Shown: piece after piece, positions 9,001 through 17,120 of the stretch | Numbering within the stretch: the first letter of the stretch is position 1 | Layout of the letters: each line of letters starts with the position of its first letter | DNA from: Flavobacteriales bacterium | Lineage (GTDB): Bacteria; Bacteroidota; Bacteroidia; Flavobacteriales_E; Vicingaceae | Reading direction: 5' to 3' | Assembly: GCA_015075325.1 (NCBI GenBank) | Contig: JABTUP010000004.1 | Coordinates: 62,001-126,000, forward strand | DNA length: 64,000 nucleotides | Notes under the pieces: generated by a model | Databases searched by the model: none | What the model was told of the DNA's origin: nothing | What the model saw: the letters and a program-made list of their open reading frames with translations, nothing else | Program-made: the position numbers and the translations under genes

Positions 9001-9379
9001 TACTTCTTCAATAACAGTTGATACTGCAAGCTTAGGAGGAAATGGTACTTACAACATTACCGTAAGTGTAATTGATTTCTCTAACATGTGTATTTATAAT
9101 GACGCAATTAATGTTACTTTCTCAATTTGTACTGGTATAAAAGAAAACTCATCAATTGGTTTTGCGGTTTATCCAAATCCAACCAATGGAATGTTAACTA
9201 TTAGAGCAAATGAAAAAGGAACTATTGAAATAACCAACTTACAAGGTAAAGTGGTTTACAAAAACAGTTTAAACAGCAGCTCTCAGGTAATTAATTTATC
9301 TGAAAATGCAAAAGGTGTTTATTTTGTAAGCATCACAACCGCTAAAGGAGTTGAAGTACAAAAAATAGTAATTCAATAA
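6029..9379 (+). CDS. Secreted FN3/choice-of-anchor J protein with T9SS type A sorting domain
   Basis: 1116 residues with an N-terminal signal peptide (ends near QGMTQ). Fibronectin type III-like modules begin near residues 151, 351, 603 and 861. Between them lie jelly-roll (choice-of-anchor J / cleaved adhesin) modules near 445-600 and 695-855, each ending in LYVDDV- or IYVDDV-type strands. The last ~75 residues are a T9SS type A sorting domain (FAVYPNPTNGMLTIR ... GVYFVSITT). Such proteins cross the outer membrane by the type IX system and are attached or released. FN3 modules 2 and 3 are almost identical at DNA level, pointing to recent duplication or gene conversion. Ligand unknown. Confidence 0.88.
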   Translation: MKKFTLLMSFILLLSWQGMTQTTLYLTTSGGSYPTEKWVNITDGPNGTGTVLWAQGDGNYGNGQGLVTDSAFTIVNGTTYYINCYDRYDDSWDGTTYQIRTAPAGGGILVANNGGVSPDDGNDDDASGSWEVMDDERESSEAFSYMPAACMQPSNLSATLVTSNSASLGWIENGSATSWNVEWGTSGFTQGTGNMVSGTTNNPEPITGLSPSTTYEFYVQADCGGAGTSTWVGPYAFTTAGTCGVFTVDLEDSYGDGWNGGYIDIYINGVLYAGNITLAGGYGPETVQVPVNNDDIVSIDYTAGSFSYENEYRVYNQSAVLVATEGASEVTPNDIGDYTIPTGLTACPSCPDPSLLTATAVTATSASLGWFENGSATSWNVEWGTSGFTQGTGNMVSGTTNNPEPITGLSPSTAYEFYVQTDCGGSGTSAWVGPFAFTTACNAFNVPFQEGFNSSSTSENCWKVVDNNADTEEWDLDYTTSPYEGDQVAIIYTDFSGGANDDYLISPQINLTGNERLRFYHRAQDTDEPNDFKVKISTTGNNPSDFTTELSSITSSSTTYQEVIINLSAYSVPVYIAFHIPSGGLDGWRLYVDDVNVEALPACPDPSLLTATAVTATSASLGWFENGSATSWNVEWGTSGFTQGTGNMVSGTTNNPEPVTGLSPATAYEFYVQADCGGSGTSAWVGPFAFTTLCSAPVISSFPWAENFDGVTTPAMPCGWIVDNVNADTYTWITGTTASSAPNSMQVRWNSSEAANDWSFTPELVLVGGQTYQLSFNFAVAGTTFPEKLKVMYGSAQNVAGMTDLLFDSTLTNTVFDTAFATFTPATSGSYFIGFHNYSDANMFRIYVDDVTVEEVMTDTCSIPSNLSASNITPSSALLDWTENGNATEWDIEWGLQGFTLGTGNAEHVLSKPHLLNNVLTPNTAYEFYVRADCGNGDTSLWVGPYLFVTPPCMPIGLELGNDTTLCSNQSLTLNAPAGGPYGYSWSTTESTSSITVDTASLGGNGTYNITVSVIDFSNMCIYNDAINVTFSICTGIKENSSIGFAVYPNPTNGMLTIRANEKGTIEITNLQGKVVYKNSLNSSSQVINLSENAKGVYFVSITTAKGVEVQKIVIQ
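7076..7344 (+). repeat. Intragenic FN3 repeat, copy 1
   Basis: 269 bp encoding the second FN3 module of the adhesin-like protein. It matches 7835-8103 without gaps and with only a handful of base changes, mostly silent or conservative. The first module (about 6482-6748) is a more diverged relative. Confidence 0.9.
7835..8103 (+). repeat. Intragenic FN3 repeat, copy 2
   Basis: 269-bp near-identical partner of 7076-7344, in the same reading frame of the same gene. Recombination between the two would delete 759 bp (253 codons) in frame, leaving a shorter but intact protein. Confidence 0.9.
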
Positions 9380-9400
9380 GTTTAGTAAAAGGGTATTTAA

Positions 9401-9434
9401 AAAGGCTTGAAGAAAATTTCTTCAAGCCTTTTTT
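9401..9434. terminator. Bidirectional intrinsic terminator
   Basis: Perfect long hairpin: arms AAAGGCTTGAAGAAA and TTTCTTCAAGCCTTT around one base, followed by a T run on the plus strand. It stands between the convergent ends of the T9SS adhesin gene (9379) and the YfhO-like gene (9439) and can serve both. Confidence 0.85.
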
Positions 9435-9438
9435 TTAG

Positions 9439-11583
9439 CTAGTTCTTACTTAATTTCCAAAATAGTAAAATGACTAATAAATACCCTAACAAACTAATAA
9501 TAAAAGCATAAATTAACTTTGGAGAATCATACACAAACTCAACAACTCCATCAGTGTTTCTTGGAATTTCAACACCCATAACCATTTCATTTACTTGATG
9601 AACAGGCAATTCCGCCCCATTTAAATACGCTTTCCATAAATAATGGTGGTTTTGGTTTAAAACAAACCACTGACTTTCATTTGCTGCATTAGTTACTTTA
9701 GCTGAAAATTTGTTATAATCTACTTTTATTTCGTTAATGGTTGTTGAGTGTTCAATTATATTTATTGACGTGGGTGTTCCCCAAATATAACCAGGCTTTA
9801 ACGAATCTCCTGGTTGATAAACATGGTTTGGAAAATAAAACAAAGGATTTTCTAAAACTCTTTCAAAAGCTCCACTTATTTTCGAATTATCAAATGCTTT
9901 AAAACGCATTGGATTATATCCAGTTGATGAAATTGTTTTGTTAAAAGTGGCTACGTTCATCCAAACACCTTTTGTGGTCATCAAACCTTGAGTATCATCA
10001 AGTTGTTTAAAAGGCGTGCTGTTGTAGGTTTGATTTAGTTCGTTTGGTAATGAATTAAAATAAGTTTTAAACTCGTTATATTCAATATTGTAATAAAGTG
10101 TTGTTGGTCCAGTTAAACGAATTTGAGAGGTTGTATCTAATAATAAAAAGAGCAATAAAGTTTTAAAAATAGAAAGTTTCAATGTTTTTGTTAATAGAGC
10201 AGTAATTATCAAAATCAAGAAAAAAACAACTACATTAACCAATAAATGAGCATAAAAGCTAGTTGAGTGAAACTCTGTTAAGTCAAAAATTTGTTCAATG
10301 TTTTTATTAATTTCTTCTGGCGTAGTATTTATTCCAGCATAAATAAAAAAGCCTAAGAAAATAAAAATTAACCCCCAAGTAACCTTTTTTTCAACACCAG
10401 AAAATCCTTCGTTTTGGAAAACCTTTTTTAGCCAAAATCCAGCCAAAAGCAACATGCAAAGCATAGCATAAACCCTAAAAAATGATGGATGGCGAAACAA
10501 TCCAAAACCTGGTAAATGATAAAAATATTGATAAATGAAAAGCTGGTCGCCAAAAGCTAAAAGCATAGATAATACTACTCCAAAAAGTAATGTATAAGCA
10601 TATTTTCCTGCTTTTTTGATTTGGGTTAATGAAAGTATAAAAGCAAATAAACCTAATAACCCAATTGAAGCATTTCGCATGGATAAATCGGTTAGCTTAA
10701 ACCAATCACAATCAGAAATAACGGTGTATGGAAACAAAAACGACCAATAATCGGCAAACACAAAGGGGTTTGAAAGTAAAAAGCCTTGGTATTCTAACTT
10801 ATCGGCACGATTAAAATATGGAGAAAAATCTAAATACGATTTGATGTAAGGCAACAGTAAAACCACCATGGTTACAACCAACAAAACTCCACCTAACACA
10901 TTTGTTTTAATTGATACAAATGATGTTCGATTGTTCCAAAATTGGTAGAGAAACATTCCAATAAAAATGTACGCCAAAATAATAGTAAAAGCTGGACTGG
11001 CACTGGTTATTTGCATAGCAACGAAAACAGCCGTTAGTAACATGTATTTGTACTTTTGTGAATCGAAAAACTTGAGCAAAGCCCAAATACACCAAGGCAA
11101 CCAAGCAACACCAACCAAAAAAACCATGAGTTGTGCCGATCCTACCATAAACCCAGAAAGTGCAAAACTTAAGCCGAGAATAAATGCTGTTTTTTTACAC
11201 TGATGAATATAGTTGCTTAATTTGTACATGCCCAAACCTGCAATAACAAAACAGCTCATTAATTCAATCATCAAAGAAGTGATGTCGTATTTTCCAAAAA
11301 GCATAAGCACCCAAACCAGCGGATACCAACAACCACTTTGTAAATCGGCATAACCAGGATAACCAAAAAGCTGAAAAGGATTCCAAAAAGGCAAATGCCC
11401 GTTCCATAAATAATCACTAATAAAATAACGATAAGGTAAATAACCGTTGATATTATCCCATTTTGGAATATATTGAAATAATGTAAAAGGATATAAAACT
11501 GCTAAAATGATAAAAACCAGTAAAATAGAATACTGGTGAGTTATAAAAAAGTTTTTTAAAGTTGTTCTAAATTGATTTAACAT
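9439..11583 (-). CDS. YfhO-like polytopic membrane protein
   Basis: 714 residues with a dozen or so hydrophobic segments and a soluble stretch near residues 480-680. The N-terminal region after the first TM helix (PKWDNINGYLPYRYFISDYL, then HLPFWNPFQLFGYPGYAD) matches the YfhO family, GT-C-fold membrane proteins implicated in glycosylating envelope polymers. One TM helix lies at the C-terminus. It is downstream of, and only 6 bp from, a GT2 glycosyltransferase that probably makes the lipid-linked sugar donor. The sugar and acceptor are not known. Confidence 0.8.
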   Translation of the reverse strand: MLNQFRTTLKNFFITHQYSILLVFIILAVLYPFTLFQYIPKWDNINGYLPYRYFISDYLWNGHLPFWNPFQLFGYPGYADLQSGCWYPLVWVLMLFGKYDITSLMIELMSCFVIAGLGMYKLSNYIHQCKKTAFILGLSFALSGFMVGSAQLMVFLVGVAWLPWCIWALLKFFDSQKYKYMLLTAVFVAMQITSASPAFTIILAYIFIGMFLYQFWNNRTSFVSIKTNVLGGVLLVVTMVVLLLPYIKSYLDFSPYFNRADKLEYQGFLLSNPFVFADYWSFLFPYTVISDCDWFKLTDLSMRNASIGLLGLFAFILSLTQIKKAGKYAYTLLFGVVLSMLLAFGDQLFIYQYFYHLPGFGLFRHPSFFRVYAMLCMLLLAGFWLKKVFQNEGFSGVEKKVTWGLIFIFLGFFIYAGINTTPEEINKNIEQIFDLTEFHSTSFYAHLLVNVVVFFLILIITALLTKTLKLSIFKTLLLFLLLDTTSQIRLTGPTTLYYNIEYNEFKTYFNSLPNELNQTYNSTPFKQLDDTQGLMTTKGVWMNVATFNKTISSTGYNPMRFKAFDNSKISGAFERVLENPLFYFPNHVYQPGDSLKPGYIWGTPTSINIIEHSTTINEIKVDYNKFSAKVTNAANESQWFVLNQNHHYLWKAYLNGAELPVHQVNEMVMGVEIPRNTDGVVEFVYDSPKLIYAFIISLLGYLLVILLFWKLSKN

Positions 11584-11589
11584 CGATGA

Positions 11590-12321
11590 TTATCTGGAAT
11601 AATAATTTCTAATTTTTAATAACTCAAACGGCACTTTTAACATATAAAATAGGCTTATTTTTGAGCCAGGAACTTCTTTCCACTCCAACAAAGGTAATTC
11701 AATTACACTTTTAAGTAAAGTTTCTCTACCCACTAAATTTTGGTAACGAGCCAACAATTCAACATCAAAAATCCATTTAGTAATAAACTTTTCTTTAAAC
11801 AACTCTTCAACTAAGTTTGCTTCAAAAATTTTAGCTCCACATTGCGAATCATAAACTGGTAAATTCAAAATATTGCTAGTGAAAGTTGCGAAAATTCTAC
11901 CAAAAATATGGCGTTTTGTAGAGCGTTCAATGTTAGAACCAAGTCGTTTAAATCTTGTTCCTATTACTATTTTAATAGAAGAAGTTGATTCAAAACAAGC
12001 AATAAATCTTACTGCTTCTGAAAGTGGTGTTGATAAATCTGCATCCCAAAACCCCAAATAAAAATATCCTTTACCAATTAAACTCAACAACCCTTTTCGA
12101 ACCGCTTCAGCTTTTCCTTGGTTTGTTGGTAATGAAACAAAATTAATGTTTGGATGATTGGCACAAAGTTTTTCTAAAAGTTCTTGGGTATTGTCGGTAC
12201 TACCATCGTTTACAAAAAGTAGCGAAAAATTTGGGTGCTCGTTCACAAATGCAACAAATTCGTTAACCAAAATTCGTTCGGCTTCGTTGTAGCAAGGTAT
12301 AACAATACAACATTTTTGCAT
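11590..12321 (-). CDS. GT2 glycosyltransferase, dolichyl/polyprenyl-phosphate glucosyltransferase type
   Basis: 243 residues forming a GT-A fold: VIPCYNEAERI at the N-terminus, FVNDGSTDN, the metal-binding segment GFWDADLSTP, and YDSQCGAKIFEA, which is typical of the DPG-synthase-like branch. This branch transfers a sugar from a nucleotide donor to a lipid phosphate at the inner face of the membrane. There is no C-terminal TM pair. It is the first gene of a pair with the YfhO-like protein, consistent with a donor-maker plus membrane transferase. Confidence 0.85.
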   Translation of the reverse strand: MQKCCIVIPCYNEAERILVNEFVAFVNEHPNFSLLFVNDGSTDNTQELLEKLCANHPNINFVSLPTNQGKAEAVRKGLLSLIGKGYFYLGFWDADLSTPLSEAVRFIACFESTSSIKIVIGTRFKRLGSNIERSTKRHIFGRIFATFTSNILNLPVYDSQCGAKIFEANLVEELFKEKFITKWIFDVELLARYQNLVGRETLLKSVIELPLLEWKEVPGSKISLFYMLKVPFELLKIRNYYSR

Positions 12322-12415
12322 GGTTGGTTTTTAATAGCAAAAAGAAAATAAAACCCGTTCTTTTATGCTGTAAATCTAATTATTATTTTTACCATTCTAA
12401 AACAGAAAATACCTC

Positions 12416-13519
12416 TTGAACCAAAACTTATTATACTCCATTGCGTTAACTGCCATTCCAAACATTGGCGATATTACTGCCAAAAAATTAATTGCTTATT
12501 GTGGAAGTGCCGAACAGGTTTTTAACGAAAAAAAACCAGCCTTAGAAAAAATTCCTGGTATTGGCGAAGTAAATGCCCAAAGTATTATTCAAAACAAAGC
12601 ATTTGCATTAACCCTTGCAGAAAACGAGTTGACTTTTATTGAAAAACACCACATTAAAGCTCTAACTTTTTTTGATGAGAACTATCCAAAACGACTTACT
12701 CATTGCGAAGATGGTCCTTTGGTAATTTTTGCTAAAGGCGAATTTAACTTTAATGCTCCTAAAATTATTAGCATAGTAGGTACACGAAATGCAACCGAAT
12801 ATGGAAAAGATTTTTGCGAAAAACTAATTGCTGATTTAGCTCCTCACCGACCATTAATTTTGAGCGGTTTGGCTTTTGGCATTGATATTTGTGCTCACAA
12901 AGCAGCTATTAAAAACAACTTACCTACTGTTGCAGCTTTAGCTCATGGACTAGATAGAATTTATCCTAGCACACACACCTCAACAGCCAAACAAATGTTG
13001 GAAAATGGTGGTTTGGTCTCCGATTTTAGAAGCGGTACCAACCCCGACAGAGAAAACTTTCCAAAACGAAATCGTTTGGTTGCTGGTATTGCTGATGTAA
13101 CCATTGTAATAGAATCGAGCAACAAAGGAGGTTCGCTTATAACTGCCGAACTAGCCAACAGCTACAGCCGCGATGTATTTGCTTTGCCAGGACGAGTAAC
13201 CGATACGCAATCGGAGGGTTGTAACGCATTAATTAAAAGCAACAGAGCTCACCTGCTGCAATCGGTAAAAGATTTGGAATACATTATGGGTTGGAAAATT
13301 GAAGAGGCTAATAAACCTAATCAAACCAAACTTTTTGTTGATTTAACTGCCGAAGAAAAACTTTTGGTTGATGTGCTAAACCAGCAAGAAAAAACAAACA
13401 TCGACGATTTAGCCTTGTTAGCCAAACTACCTATGAGCAAAACAGCAAGTTTATTACTCGAAATGGAGTTTAAGAACGTGGTAAAATCTTTACCTGGAAA
13501 AATGTATAAGTTAGTATAA
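12416..13519 (+). CDS. dprA: DNA-processing protein DprA
   Basis: 367 residues. An N-terminal HhH-like region (IALTAIPNIGDITAKKLI; KIPGIGEVNAQSI) is followed by the DprA Rossmann domain with ISIVGTRNATEYGK, LSGLAFGIDICAHKAA, FPKRNRLVAGIAD and GGSLITAELA. A C-terminal winged-helix-like part follows. DprA loads RecA on incoming single-stranded DNA during natural transformation. The frame closes at 12398 and contains no ATG before the conserved N-terminus, so TTG at 12416 is the only reasonable start. Confidence 0.94.
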   Translation: MNQNLLYSIALTAIPNIGDITAKKLIAYCGSAEQVFNEKKPALEKIPGIGEVNAQSIIQNKAFALTLAENELTFIEKHHIKALTFFDENYPKRLTHCEDGPLVIFAKGEFNFNAPKIISIVGTRNATEYGKDFCEKLIADLAPHRPLILSGLAFGIDICAHKAAIKNNLPTVAALAHGLDRIYPSTHTSTAKQMLENGGLVSDFRSGTNPDRENFPKRNRLVAGIADVTIVIESSNKGGSLITAELANSYSRDVFALPGRVTDTQSEGCNALIKSNRAHLLQSVKDLEYIMGWKIEEANKPNQTKLFVDLTAEEKLLVDVLNQQEKTNIDDLALLAKLPMSKTASLLLEMEFKNVVKSLPGKMYKLV

Positions 13520-13522
13520 TTC

Positions 13523-14068
13523 TTATTTTCCCTCAATCCAATTCAAAATTTCCTCATCATTAGGCAGCGTTTTTGGGTGAACTACTTTTACCAAAAAGCC
13601 ATTTTCGTCTAGTAGGTATTTTTGAAAATTCCACAACACTTCCGAATCTTCTAATCCGTTTTTGGATTTTTGAGTTAAAAACTGATATACTTGGTTCATA
13701 TCATCACCTTTTACCGAAATTTTACCCATCATTGGAAAAGTAACACCATAATTCTTTTTACAGAAATCGGCAATTTGCTCGTTGCTTCCTGGTTCTTGAG
13801 CTCCAAAGTTGTTTGCTGGAAACCCAACTATTACAAAGTTTTGATTTTTATATTTTTCGTAAACAGCTTGCAATTGCTCGTATTGTGGAGTTAAACCACA
13901 TTCGGATGCAGTATTTACCAGCATTATTTTTTTCCCTTTTAGTGTGCTAAAGTCAAATTCGTTGCCGTAAAGGTCGGTTACTTTAAATTGATGAATGCTT
14001 TGTTTCATGGATTGAGCGTTTAATGTGATTGAAAAAAATAATAGTGTTGCGATAAACAAATTTCTCAT
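13523..14068 (-). CDS. Glutathione peroxidase family protein (exported)
   Basis: 181 residues from the chosen ATG, which opens a clean signal peptide (MRNLFIATLLFFSITLNAQS). A longer frame to 14110 would overlap the upstream exporter gene. The peroxidatic Cys is in NTASECGLTPQY (Cys in place of selenocysteine), the Gln in GFPANNFGAQEPG and the Trp in WNFQKYLL. Bacterial members usually reduce peroxides with thioredoxin. The signal peptide puts this one in the periplasm. It ends 3 bp from the dprA stop, convergent with it. Confidence 0.9.
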   Translation of the reverse strand: MRNLFIATLLFFSITLNAQSMKQSIHQFKVTDLYGNEFDFSTLKGKKIMLVNTASECGLTPQYEQLQAVYEKYKNQNFVIVGFPANNFGAQEPGSNEQIADFCKKNYGVTFPMMGKISVKGDDMNQVYQFLTQKSKNGLEDSEVLWNFQKYLLDENGFLVKVVHPKTLPNDEEILNWIEGK

Positions 14069-14078
14069 TTTTAGGGTT

Positions 14079-14699
14079 TTAAGTAAACAATATTTTAATA
14101 GCAATGGCAATTAAAAGTAATCCAAAGATAACATTAAATGTTTTTTGATATTGGTTGAACAATGTTCTTATTTTGGCTTGAGTAAAAAACACCGCCACCA
14201 AGCTAAACCAAATGGCTGTATTTAACATCATTAATCCTCCTAAAATTAACGCTATAAAAGTTGGAACATTTGGACCAATAACAAAAGTAAACAAGCTTAG
14301 AAAAAACAAGGTGGCCTTTGGGTTCAACACATTAGTTAAAAAACCAATTCGTATTGCTTTTAGCGGACTAATATCGTTTAAGTGTTCTTGTTTTCCTACT
14401 TCAATGTTGGAAGTTTTTGAGATAATAGACATTACTCCGATATAGCCCAAATAAGCCACTCCTAAATATTTGATGATATTAAAAATGAGTGGAGATGACT
14501 GGATAATCAATGCCAACCCAAAAACACAATACAACACATGAACTCCAATGCCAATTCCAAAACCAATAGCAGTGTAAATTCCTGTCTTACGCGAGTAAGT
14601 TAACGAGTTTCGCAAAGCCATTATAAAGTCTGGACCAGGACTCATTACTGCCATTAAATGAATGATTAAAACTGAACCAAAAAGTGGTAGATATTCCAT
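14079..14699 (-). CDS. LysE/RhtB family amino acid exporter
   Basis: 206 residues with about six hydrophobic helices. The N-terminal LysE signature is clear: MSPGPDFIMALRNSLTYSRK, then GIGIGVHVLYCVFGLALI, and the loop GFLTNVLNPKATLFFLSLF. The family exports amino acids or small amines across the inner membrane. It lies just upstream of the glutathione peroxidase on the same strand. Substrate not predictable. Confidence 0.9.
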   Translation of the reverse strand: MEYLPLFGSVLIIHLMAVMSPGPDFIMALRNSLTYSRKTGIYTAIGFGIGIGVHVLYCVFGLALIIQSSPLIFNIIKYLGVAYLGYIGVMSIISKTSNIEVGKQEHLNDISPLKAIRIGFLTNVLNPKATLFFLSLFTFVIGPNVPTFIALILGGLMMLNTAIWFSLVAVFFTQAKIRTLFNQYQKTFNVIFGLLLIAIAIKILFT

Positions 14700-14704
14700 A
14701 AATG

Positions 14705-15655
14705 TTAATAAACTACAATTCGGCTAATGGACTGTCTAGTTTCTGATGAAAACTTTACAAAATAAATACCTGATGGATATTTAGAAACATCAATTCTATT
14801 TTCTTTATTTGGATTTTTCTCTGAATAAATAATTTGACCTTTTACATCTGTAATAAACAAAGATTCTAATTTATCATTGTCTTCCATTTTGTAGTTAAAA
14901 TATTGATTGGTTAAATTTGGATATAATTCAACTTTTAGTTGATTATTTATTTCCTGTATAGAGCTTCCCAAATCAACAAATCCAACATTTATGTTGTCGA
15001 TTATCCATCCATCTTTATTAGTTTGAATACTATCGCTAATAAAATTAAATCGAACAATCATTGTGTCAGAATATATTTCTTTTGCAACAGGAAGCATCCA
15101 AATCCACTGAAAAGTTGTTGTTTTCCAATCAGAAGTGCCCGAAAACCCAAAATTTCCATTTTTCAAGGAATCATTAAAAGTGTACAAATTTTCGGAGTTG
15201 ATAAATGGCCAACTATAACAAGAAACACAAGATGAATCATTTATTACATTAACCCATGTTTGACCAGTATCATACGAAACCGTTATAAAACCACCATCAA
15301 TTAACGAATCAGTTTCGTATTTGTGGTCAAATTGAATGTACATATTAAAAGGAAATCCTGAATTATCCCACGCTCTAAAACCCAAATCAAAATAAGAATG
15401 ATTGTTTGGAGAATAAGAGTTAACAGAATCAGTCATGATAGCGTTTGGTAAAGAATTCGCTTGTCCGAAAAAAGTTTTATTTGTAGAACCTATAACCCAA
15501 TTGTTTTGTTGATTTGTTGTATCAATTACAACTTCTTTACTTGGATCCTCAAAATTAATTATGTGAATAGGAATTAAACCTTGATAACCGAGTTCTATTT
15601 GAGAAAATAGAGAGGAGGAAAAAAAGAATAAAATGACAGTAAGGATTTTATTCAT
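14705..15655 (-). CDS. Secreted protein with T9SS type A sorting domain
   Basis: 316 residues with a signal peptide ending near SSSLFSQ. The middle has an all-beta look and contains IIDNINVGFVDLG, resembling the end of a choice-of-anchor jelly-roll. The C-terminal ~75 residues form a type A sorting domain (VELYPNLTNQYFNYKM ... YPSGIYFVKFSSETRQSISR). It is therefore likely exported by the type IX system to the cell surface or medium. It stands 5 bp downstream-of-start spacing from the LysE gene on the same strand. No enzymatic motif seen. Confidence 0.82.
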   Translation of the reverse strand: MNKILTVILFFFSSSLFSQIELGYQGLIPIHIINFEDPSKEVVIDTTNQQNNWVIGSTNKTFFGQANSLPNAIMTDSVNSYSPNNHSYFDLGFRAWDNSGFPFNMYIQFDHKYETDSLIDGGFITVSYDTGQTWVNVINDSSCVSCYSWPFINSENLYTFNDSLKNGNFGFSGTSDWKTTTFQWIWMLPVAKEIYSDTMIVRFNFISDSIQTNKDGWIIDNINVGFVDLGSSIQEINNQLKVELYPNLTNQYFNYKMEDNDKLESLFITDVKGQIIYSEKNPNKENRIDVSKYPSGIYFVKFSSETRQSISRIVVY

Positions 15656-15699
15656 AATAATTTAGGTTTAAAATATGATTAAAAGTAATTAAAATTTAG

Positions 15700-16194
15700 T
15701 TAACCCAATTCCTTTTGGTAAGAAATCACATCCAATGCTCTTCCAAACTTTATTCCAATATTTTTTAGGTGTCCACATTTAAAATAACCGCAGCGTTCAA
15801 ACAATTTTAAGCTACCCGAATTTTCGGAAGTTATCACGCCAACCAAGTTTTTTATTCCTTGTTGTTTCGACACTTTTTCCATAAAATCGAGCACCTGCTT
15901 GCCAATTTGTTTACCTGTAAAATCGTGTTTAATGTACAATGTTACTTCGGCAGAAATATCGTACGCCTCTTTTTTTCTAAACTGACCAATGTAGCAAAAC
16001 CCAACAGTTTGGTTATCGGCTAAAATTACAAACGACTTGTAAACCGGATGATTTAACGAAAGTGTTTGCTCCATTTCTGCTTCGTTTACTTCCTCTAAAT
16101 GAAATGTAGCCGTAGAGTTTTTTACGTAATAATTGTAAATAGCCGTTACCTCAGCTAAATCGTTTTTTTCGATGGGTTTAAATGTAATATTCAT
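15700..16194 (-). CDS. GNAT N-acetyltransferase (phosphinothricin-acetyltransferase-like)
   Basis: 164 residues. It begins with the MNITFKPIEKNDLAEVTAIY pattern of PAT/YncA-like GNATs, has an acetyl-CoA loop region (DFTGKQIGKQVLDFM) and ends with SLKLFERCGYFKCGHLKNIG. The family acetylates primary amines of amino acids or analogues with acetyl-CoA in the cytoplasm. It is a single minus-strand gene followed on the other side by a long hairpin. Substrate unknown. Confidence 0.87.
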   Translation of the reverse strand: MNITFKPIEKNDLAEVTAIYNYYVKNSTATFHLEEVNEAEMEQTLSLNHPVYKSFVILADNQTVGFCYIGQFRKKEAYDISAEVTLYIKHDFTGKQIGKQVLDFMEKVSKQQGIKNLVGVITSENSGSLKLFERCGYFKCGHLKNIGIKFGRALDVISYQKELG

Positions 16195-16211
16195 GAAGTC
16201 AAAAGTAAAAT

Positions 16212-16251
16212 AACTTTCCGAATCCTGATAGCTATCGGGATTCGGAAAGTT
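16212..16251. terminator. 40-bp near-perfect palindrome, terminator of the efflux operon
   Basis: Arms starting AACTTTCCGAATCC and ending GGATTCGGAAAGTT, with GATAGCTATC at the centre and one mismatch pair. It lies directly after the stop of the RND adaptor gene (16258, minus strand). The core GATAGCTATCGGG recurs inside the metY leader (35083-35099), so it is also a dispersed palindrome. Confidence 0.75.
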
Positions 16252-16257
16252 GCTTTT

Positions 16258-17109
16258 TTAAGGTAAAATATTAACAAAAATCTTTTGCCCTACAATTAGT
16301 TTTTCTTCATCTTTTACATCATTAAAATGACCGTGAACTTTAACGGTGTTGTCGGGTTCAATTAAATCGTTTATTAAATAAACCGTTCCATTAATAGAAT
16401 CGGTTCCGTTTAAAAAGTAAAATGGCATGTCTTTTTTTACCTGAGAAATATACGAAGCCGAAACACTCATTTCTACATGCAAATGCGTTTTGTCAATAAT
16501 AGTAAAGAGGTGTGTTTCTGGACTCACTTTTGTTCCATTTTTCACATTTATTTTCACCACTGTACCATGTGTTTTGCTTCTAATTGTTAACCTGCTCGAA
16601 TTTGCTGTAAGTAGTTGTTCTGCATTAAACCCAATAGCTGTTAGCTGTTCTTTTAATCCAAAATAAGCCGATTTGGCTAACTCAAAATCTTTTACAATGG
16701 TTTGAAAATCTTTATCAGAAATAGATTTTGAAGCATACAACTGTTGATTACGTTCGTAATGTTGTTTTTGCCAATCGTAATTTGCTTTAGCCGATTTGTA
16801 TTCTTTTTGCAATAAGGCAAATTCGGGCGATTCTATTGCGGCGAGCAAATCTCCTTCTTTGATGTGCTGACCTTCTAAAACAGCTAAATCTATGATGTAA
16901 CCATTGGTTTTTGAAAAAATTTCATTTATTGAAGATGGAGGAACATCAACAACACCAAAACATTCGATAGTTGAAGCGATTGGAGCTTTAATTTCTTCTA
17001 TAGAATTGGTGGTTTCTACATCCTTTTGTTCTTCAATTGTTGTTGCTGTTTCGCTTCCGCATGCCATTAATCCAACTGAAGCAATGGCAATATATATATA
17101 ATTTTGCAT
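16258..17109 (-). CDS. RND efflux periplasmic adaptor (CusB/CzcB-like lipoprotein)
   Basis: 283 residues. A lipoprotein signal (SVGLMACGS) anchors it in a membrane facing the periplasm. The lipoyl/barrel-sandwich halves are visible around GYIIDLAVLEGQHIKEGDLL and HGTVVKINVKNGTKVSPETH, separated by a coiled-coil hairpin (residues ~105-165). This is the membrane-fusion subunit that couples the RND pump to the outer-membrane channel. It lies 11 bp downstream of the pump gene in a three-gene operon. It is short, lacking the long C-terminal extension of CusB. Confidence 0.9.
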   Translation of the reverse strand: MQNYIYIAIASVGLMACGSETATTIEEQKDVETTNSIEEIKAPIASTIECFGVVDVPPSSINEIFSKTNGYIIDLAVLEGQHIKEGDLLAAIESPEFALLQKEYKSAKANYDWQKQHYERNQQLYASKSISDKDFQTIVKDFELAKSAYFGLKEQLTAIGFNAEQLLTANSSRLTIRSKTHGTVVKINVKNGTKVSPETHLFTIIDKTHLHVEMSVSASYISQVKKDMPFYFLNGTDSINGTVYLINDLIEPDNTVKVHGHFNDVKDEEKLIVGQKIFVNILP

Positions 17110-17120
17110 GATTTTATATT